A DNA stretch of 9,768 nt, from contig JACQFK010000348.1 of NCBI GenBank assembly GCA_016200125.1, positions 1-9,768 of the forward strand, read 5' to 3'. The notes under the pieces are model-generated. The model did no database searches. It worked only from the letters and a program-made list of their open reading frames with translations, and was not told the DNA's origin. Made by a program: the position numbers and the translations under genes. Numbering within the stretch: the first letter of the stretch is position 1; each line of letters starts with the position of its first letter. Below, one piece after another: positions 5,882 to 9,768 of this stretch. The stretch comes from Planctomycetota bacterium. Lineage in GTDB: Bacteria; Planctomycetota; MHYJ01; JACPRB01.

Positions 5882-7129
5882 ATGTTCCCGACACTCTTCA
5901 AACTGCCCCTGTGGCCGGCCCTCGAGACCTCCTGGCAGGTCTTCATCTTCCTCGTCGTCGCGCTCATGCTGATCCTGAGCTTCGCCCCGAAGGTCGCCGA
6001 GAAGAACAAGCTCCTGGGCCAACTGCTGATGATCCTCCCGGCCGCGGCCTTCGTCACCGCCTTCGTCGCCTTCGTCAAGACGCCCTTCGGCGAGATGCCG
6101 ATCAACTCCTACGGCTTCGCGATCATGGTGGGCTTCCTGCTCTGCTCCTGGGTGGCCGTGCGGCGCGCGAAGCCGCTGGGGATCAAGAGCGACTTCGTGC
6201 TGGACCTCGGCATCATCTCCATGATCGCCGGCATCATCGGCGCCAAGGTCAACTACCTCCTGCAGTACTCCCACGAGCTCAAGGGCGCGGGCCAGAGCCT
6301 CTGGGGCGACATGGGCCTCAACCCGCTCGGCGCCCTCCTCCTCGGCCCGATCCCCTTCGCCTTCTGGTTCTGGCGCATGAAGACCTCGGGCGAGAAGGTC
6401 GTCCTCTTCTCCTGGCAGAGCGGCGTCCTCCTCGTGCTCACGCTCTTCCTCGCGCTCCTGGGGACGCGCGCGCTTTACCTCTACGAGAACCGCGGCGAGT
6501 ACAACTGGGAGCTCTTCAAGCGCTGGCAGAGCGGCTTCGTGCTCTACGGCGGCCTCATCGCCGGCGTGGCCGCGGGCGTGCTCTACATCAAGATGCGCGG
6601 CCAGTCGGTCGCGGTCCTCGCCGACCTCGTCGCGCCCTCGGTGATGCTCGCGCTGGCCTTCGGCCGCATCGGCTGTTTCATGAACGGCTGCTGCCACGGC
6701 AAGGCGGGCACGGGCTTCCCCTGCGTCAGCTTCCCGCCCGACAGCCCCGCGGCCCACCTCCAGAAGAAGGGCTGGAACGAGCGCTCCGACCCCGTCCATC
6801 CGACGCAGCTCTACGAAACCGCGGCCGCCCTCGTCTTCTTCTTCGTGCTCTCCTGGCTCTACCGGAAGAAGCGCAAGGCGCAGGGCGAGGTCTTCCTGAT
6901 CATGTGCATGCTCTACGGCGCTTGGCGCTTCGTGATCGAGTTCACCCGCGGCGACGAGCGCCCCACCTGGCTCGGAGAGCTGAGCTACTCGCAGGTCGTG
7001 AGCATCGCCTTGTTCGCGGTCGCCGGAGCGTGGCTCTTCTTCCTGAGGAGCCGCCCTCCCACCGAGGAGCCGCCGGCCCCGCCCGCGCCGCCGGCCGTCG
7101 AGGCGTCGGCGCCCCCCAAGACGGCGTGA
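5882..7129 (+). CDS. lgt: Prolipoprotein diacylglyceryl transferase, long form
   Basis: Lgt transfers diacylglycerol from phosphatidylglycerol to the lipobox cysteine of prelipoproteins in the inner membrane. The signature GRIGCFMNGCCHGK (261-274) contains the conserved Arg262 and Asn268. Other family landmarks are INSYGFAIMVGF (74-85), SGFVLYGGLIAG (217-228, Tyr where E. coli has His), HPTQLYE (306-312) and RFVIEFTRGDERP (349-361). At 415 residues it is far longer than the usual 260-300. The excess is a hydrophobic N-terminal extension (about 1-70), an inserted stretch of roughly 75-90 residues with extra membrane segments before SGFVLYGG, and a Pro/Ala-rich tail (about 391-415). IIGAKVNYLLQY (118-129) and LLGTRALYLYEN (192-203) both resemble the family's G-A-R-x-x-Y motif, suggesting an internal repeat. 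The catalytic core looks intact. The next gene but two is a predicted lipoprotein. Confidence 0.92.
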   Translation: MFPTLFKLPLWPALETSWQVFIFLVVALMLILSFAPKVAEKNKLLGQLLMILPAAAFVTAFVAFVKTPFGEMPINSYGFAIMVGFLLCSWVAVRRAKPLGIKSDFVLDLGIISMIAGIIGAKVNYLLQYSHELKGAGQSLWGDMGLNPLGALLLGPIPFAFWFWRMKTSGEKVVLFSWQSGVLLVLTLFLALLGTRALYLYENRGEYNWELFKRWQSGFVLYGGLIAGVAAGVLYIKMRGQSVAVLADLVAPSVMLALAFGRIGCFMNGCCHGKAGTGFPCVSFPPDSPAAHLQKKGWNERSDPVHPTQLYETAAALVFFFVLSWLYRKKRKAQGEVFLIMCMLYGAWRFVIEFTRGDERPTWLGELSYSQVVSIALFAVAGAWLFFLRSRPPTEEPPAPPAPPAVEASAPPKTA

Positions 7130-7133
7130 CCTC

Positions 7134-7159
7134 GACGGAATCGCGGGTCCGGTTCCGTC
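7134..7159 (+). other. Strong hairpin between lgt and the ECF sigma gene
   Basis: GACGGAATCG (7134-7143) and CGGTTCCGTC (7150-7159) pair over ten positions with a single G-U wobble and a six-base loop. The hairpin begins four bases after the lgt stop and ends 14 bases before the sigma-gene ATG. No T-run follows, so it is not a classic intrinsic terminator. It could protect the lgt 3' end, attenuate read-through or affect sigma translation; the sequence alone does not decide. Confidence 0.5.
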
Positions 7160-7173
7160 CCGGATGATGATTG

Positions 7174-7719
7174 ATGCGCTCGCCGACGCCGCCGGATGAC
7201 GACCGACAGAAACGGCTGCGCCTGAAAGCAGGCGATCCGGAGGCCTTCGCCGAACTCTTCCGCGAGCAGCAGCCCGGCATCCTCAACTACGTCTACCGCC
7301 TCTCCGGGGGCAACTCGCCGCTCGCCGAGGACGTCTCCCAGCAGGTCTTCATGAGCTTCTGGACCCACCGCAACGAGTACGACCTCGACAAGCCCCTCAC
7401 CCCGCTCCTGCTGACGATGGCGCGCAACGCCTGGCTCAACGCCGCGAAACGCGAGGAGTACAGGAAGACCTCCGAGCTCAAGGAGGACGGCGCGTCCGGA
7501 CAGGACCGCGGCATCGAGCGCAAGGAGCTGGAGTCGGCGATCGAGAAATCGCTCGCCTCGCTCGACGAGCCGATCCGGGAGGTCTTCATCCTCAGCCGCT
7601 ATCACGGGCTCAAGTACACGCAGATCGCCCAGATGATGGGCATCTCCGTGAAGACCGTGGAAGCCCGCCTCAGCCGCGCCCTCCAGGATCTCCAGAAGCT
7701 CCTGAAGGACTTCCTCTAG
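7174..7719 (+). CDS. ECF-type RNA polymerase sigma factor
   Basis: This encodes 181 residues, typical for an extracytoplasmic-function sigma factor with only regions 2 and 4. Region 2 (about 20-95) shows GDPEAFAELF, then AEDVSQQVFMSFW (51-63, core-binding and -10 recognition helices) and the LLLTMARNAWLNAAKRE helix. Region 4 (about 122-178) has SLDEPIREVFILSRYHGLKY, then the helix-turn-helix YTQIAQMMGISVKTVEARLS (148-167) that reads the -35. ATG 7174 is preferred; the TTG immediately before it (7171) would add one residue. The downstream gene encodes a zinc-finger membrane anti-sigma protein, so this factor is probably held inactive at the membrane until an envelope signal arrives. The exact ECF group cannot be assigned by eye. 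Confidence 0.92.
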   Translation: MRSPTPPDDDRQKRLRLKAGDPEAFAELFREQQPGILNYVYRLSGGNSPLAEDVSQQVFMSFWTHRNEYDLDKPLTPLLLTMARNAWLNAAKREEYRKTSELKEDGASGQDRGIERKELESAIEKSLASLDEPIREVFILSRYHGLKYTQIAQMMGISVKTVEARLSRALQDLQKLLKDFL

Positions 7720-7726
7720 GGGGCCG

Positions 7727-7738
7727 GAATCCGGATTC
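7727..7738. promoter_or_regulatory. 12-base palindrome beside an AT-rich patch upstream of the anti-sigma gene
   Basis: GAATCCGGATTC is a perfect 12-base inverted repeat eight bases after the sigma-gene stop. It is followed by AAAATTAATT (7741-7750), one of the few AT-rich patches in the window. The 74-base gap between two genes that would normally be co-transcribed suggests a second promoter or operator. No clear -35/-10 pair was found. One such palindrome is expected by chance every few kilobases, so only its position supports it. Confidence 0.3.
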
Positions 7739-7793
7739 TGAAAATTAATTCGCGTTTCGGATAGGGGTTGCCCCCGACCGAGGGTGTATTCGC

Positions 7794-9602
7794 ATGGATA
7801 TGGATTGCAAGGGTTCGACGGACCTGGTGACGCGGATCGTGAGCGGCAACGCCTCCCCGCAGGAAGAAGCCGAGCTCCGCGCCCACGCCGCCGCCTGCCC
7901 CGCCTGCGCCGAGCTTGAATGCCGGCTCTCCCGCACTTGGGCCCTGATGGGCCAGCTCCAGCCCGTCGTCTCCAAGTCCCCCGTCCCCGCGGCTCCGCGC
8001 CGCACCGTCCTCCGGAGCCCGCTCTGGGTCGTGAGCGCCGCCGCCGCGGCGGTCCTCGTCGTCTCCGCGCTTGCGTTCAGCCTCTTCAAGCCGGAGAGCC
8101 GGACGCCTTCGACCGCGCCCGTCGCGGCCCAGGGGACGCCCGACGAGTTGCGCCGCGACTTGCGCGACGAAGAGAACCGCGTCCAGAACGTCCTCACCCG
8201 GATCGACCTCGAAACCCCCGTCATCGTGGCGCCTCCGGCTCCGGAAGCCGTCGACCTGAAGGCCCCCGCGACGGCCGAGAAGAGCCAGCCCAAGCCCGAG
8301 GCCTCCGCCGCCCCCGAGCGCAGGGAGGCCGTGGCGAAGGCCCCGGCCGAGACGCGCGTCGAGGACCGCAAGGCGGCCCCCCCGGCCGCGCCCGCCCCGG
8401 TCGAAGCCCCCCTCCCCGTGATCGCGACGCTTGACCGCCTCGAGGGCGACGTCTTCGCCGTCTCCGCCGGAAAGCGCGTCCCGGCTCTCTCCGGCCACAA
8501 GCTGGTCTCCGGCGACGCCCTTGAAACCTCCGGCAAGACCTCCCAGGCGGTCGTCGAATTCGCCGACGGCACCCGCCTCGTCCTCGGCGCCGATACGATC
8601 GTCGACTCCATCCGCATCGCCGACGGCAAGCGCGTCACCCTGAAGCAGGGCGTGCTGGCCGCGCAGATCTCGAAGCAGCCCGCCGGCGAGCCCATGCTGT
8701 TCAGCACGGCCACGGCCGAAGCCCGCGTCCTGGGCACGCGCCTCACCCTCTCCGTAACCCCCTCCTCCACGCGCCTCGAAGTGCGCGAAGGCCGGGTCCG
8801 CGTGACGCGCCGGGAGGACAACGCCTCCGTCGAGGTCACGGCCGACCACTTCGTCCAGTGCGGCAAGGGGCTCTCGATGGCGCCCAAGCCGGTCACCACC
8901 GTCCGGGTCGCCCTGCACGAGACCTTCGACCGGCCCCGCTGGGGCGGCGGCTGGATCCAGGGCGGCGAGGCGAACCTCGGCGTCCGGATGACGAGCGAGA
9001 ACGGCTCCCTGTCGATCAAGACGTTGCAGAAGCCCGCGCAGGACCTGAGCGGCAGCACGAAGCTCCCGAGCGACGCGGCCGAAGCGGCCCGTCGCGCGGT
9101 CCAGGGCGTCGGCAACGTCGCGGGCCTTTCCAAGAAGGATTGGCCCCGCGCGGGCTGGCTCGAGAACCGCCAGGCCTACGGCTTCAGCAACGACGCCCCG
9201 ATCCGCATCCGCACGCGGATCTGGAACTCGCACAACGATCCCGACCGCATCACCTGGGTCGCCCTCAACCGCGGCGTCTCCGGGCAGGGCCTGTCGCTCG
9301 AACGGCGCGGCCCCCTGGTCCAACTCTGGGTCGAAGGCGCCGTCGCTCCGGTCTGGAAGGCGGAGTTCGCCGCGGTCCAGGAGTGGGAGACGCTCGAACT
9401 GTGGGTCTCTAAGGACCAGATGATCGTCCGCCGGAACGAGGAGACGCTCTTTACGGGCGCCAACCCGCTCAAGGTCAAGGCGGGCACCCTCTCGATCGGC
9501 GTGAACGCGAAGATGGAGCTCGCGCAGGACGAGGAAGTCCGCTTCGACGACATCGACGTCCTCCTGACCACCCGCGCGGAGTTCTCCGAGGTGTCCCGAT
9601 GA
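7794..9602 (+). CDS. Membrane anti-sigma protein: zinc-finger, TM, FecR domain, LamG-like domain
   Basis: This encodes 602 residues in five parts. The N-terminal cytoplasmic domain (about 1-50) carries H31-x3-C35-x2-C38, the zinc-finger anti-sigma (ZAS) motif that binds ECF factors. One membrane helix lies at about 76-97. A Pro/Ala/Glu-rich periplasmic linker (about 100-207) follows. A FecR-type domain (about 210-360) shows EGDVFAVSAGKRVPA, LVSGDALET, FADGTRLVLGADT, LKQGVLAAQI, and TAEARVLGTRLTLSV. A C-terminal domain (about 374-593) opens with HETFDRPRWGGGW and ends with EEVRFDDIDVLL, resembling the LamG/concanavalin-like sandwich of DUF1080 proteins. It is probably the partner of the sigma factor encoded just upstream, sensing a periplasmic or glycan signal (inference). 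ATG 7794 is chosen because GAGGG at 7780-7784 is nine bases away; ATG 7800 is the alternative. The ZAS-FecR-LamG order fits Planctomycetota-like genomes. Confidence 0.88.
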   Translation: MDMDCKGSTDLVTRIVSGNASPQEEAELRAHAAACPACAELECRLSRTWALMGQLQPVVSKSPVPAAPRRTVLRSPLWVVSAAAAAVLVVSALAFSLFKPESRTPSTAPVAAQGTPDELRRDLRDEENRVQNVLTRIDLETPVIVAPPAPEAVDLKAPATAEKSQPKPEASAAPERREAVAKAPAETRVEDRKAAPPAAPAPVEAPLPVIATLDRLEGDVFAVSAGKRVPALSGHKLVSGDALETSGKTSQAVVEFADGTRLVLGADTIVDSIRIADGKRVTLKQGVLAAQISKQPAGEPMLFSTATAEARVLGTRLTLSVTPSSTRLEVREGRVRVTRREDNASVEVTADHFVQCGKGLSMAPKPVTTVRVALHETFDRPRWGGGWIQGGEANLGVRMTSENGSLSIKTLQKPAQDLSGSTKLPSDAAEAARRAVQGVGNVAGLSKKDWPRAGWLENRQAYGFSNDAPIRIRTRIWNSHNDPDRITWVALNRGVSGQGLSLERRGPLVQLWVEGAVAPVWKAEFAAVQEWETLELWVSKDQMIVRRNEETLFTGANPLKVKAGTLSIGVNAKMELAQDEEVRFDDIDVLLTTRAEFSEVSR

Positions 9603-9613
9603 AGGAAAATGGA

Positions 9614-9641
9614 TTGCACTTACGTCTGGGGATATTAGAAT
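9614..9641 (+). promoter_or_regulatory. Possible promoter of the lipoprotein gene
   Basis: TTGCAC (9614-9619) and TAGAAT (9636-9641) are 16 bases apart in the most AT-rich intergenic stretch of the window (9603-9670). The -10 matches at five of six positions, the -35 at three. Promoter strength is a guess. Confidence 0.35.
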
Positions 9642-9670
9642 CTAAGAAACCCTTTGAGGGAGCGAGAGTT

Positions 9671-9768
9671 ATGGCGCAGAAGAGGGCTTGGAAGACCTGG
9701 GCCGCGCGCCTGGCGGCGCTGCTCGTGGCGGTGATCATTCCCGCCTGCGACAACAGCGGCACCGGCAC
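9671..9768 (+). CDS. Predicted lipoprotein, N-terminus only
   Basis: The first 32 complete codons are visible before the window ends. They encode a basic n-region (MAQKRAWKTWAAR), a hydrophobic stretch (LAALLVAVII) and a lipobox-like I-P-A-C with Cys26, followed by DNSGTG. This is a type II signal peptide, so the mature protein should be lipid-modified by Lgt and anchored to a membrane; Pro at -2 is less common than Ala or Ser. The flexible Gly/Ser/Asn stretch after Cys is usual for lipoprotein tethers. GAGGGAG (9656-9662) lies eight bases before the ATG and supports the start. Its function cannot be told. It is 68 bases after the anti-sigma gene and probably has its own promoter. Confidence 0.7.
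   Translation, partial: MAQKRAWKTWAARLAALLVAVIIPACDNSGTG

Noticed and set aside
7716..9323. Long minus-strand frames (535 and 462 codons) opposite the anti-sigma gene
   Set aside because: Gly/Ala/Arg- or Ser/Arg-rich shadows in two frames at once, typical of high-GC antisense; the sense frame has ZAS and FecR motifs.

Overview
The window is strongly GC-rich bacterial DNA with tightly packed genes. It looks like a chromosomal housekeeping region of a rod-shaped, diderm-type bacterium. Two features point towards the Planctomycetota or a related lineage: an ECF sigma factor paired with a zinc-finger/FecR/LamG-like anti-sigma protein, and a small zinc-ribbon protein with GspE-N-like repeats. This placement is an inference from gene style only, and other GC-rich phyla are not excluded.

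Layout. (1) 1-774, minus strand: the N-terminal part of a membrane protein of the DUF2723/TMEM260 (GT117-like) family, running off the left edge. (2) 884-5110, plus strand: a cell-elongation operon, mreC - mreD - mrdA (PBP2) - rodA. Its genes abut or overlap (GTGA, TAGTG, a 3-base gap, ATGA). mreC is split into two overlapping frames at about 1198-1201. mreB is not in the window. (3) 5167-5799: a 210-residue protein of unknown function with four short GspE/MshE-N-like helical repeats and a C-terminal CxxC...CxxC zinc ribbon. (4) 5882-7129: an unusually long prolipoprotein diacylglyceryl transferase (lgt). (5) 7174-9602: an ECF sigma factor and its probable membrane anti-sigma partner, separated by a 74-base gap holding an AT-rich patch and a 12-base palindrome. 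(6) 9671-end: the start of a predicted lipoprotein behind an AT-rich, promoter-like leader.

How they fit together. MreC/MreD are the membrane scaffold of the elongasome, RodA polymerises glycan strands and PBP2 cross-links them. Lgt attaches diacylglycerol to lipoproteins in the inner membrane, and the last gene encodes a probable Lgt substrate. The sigma/anti-sigma pair is a likely envelope-sensing regulator, but its targets cannot be read from this window.

I do not see a clearly new system. The points most worth a second look are the split and apparently shortened mreC, the KTS (not KTG) motif in PBP2, the enlarged Lgt with what looks like a repeated segment, and the repeat/zinc-ribbon protein with a possibly leaderless GTG start. 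No tRNA, rRNA, CRISPR or insertion sequence was seen.
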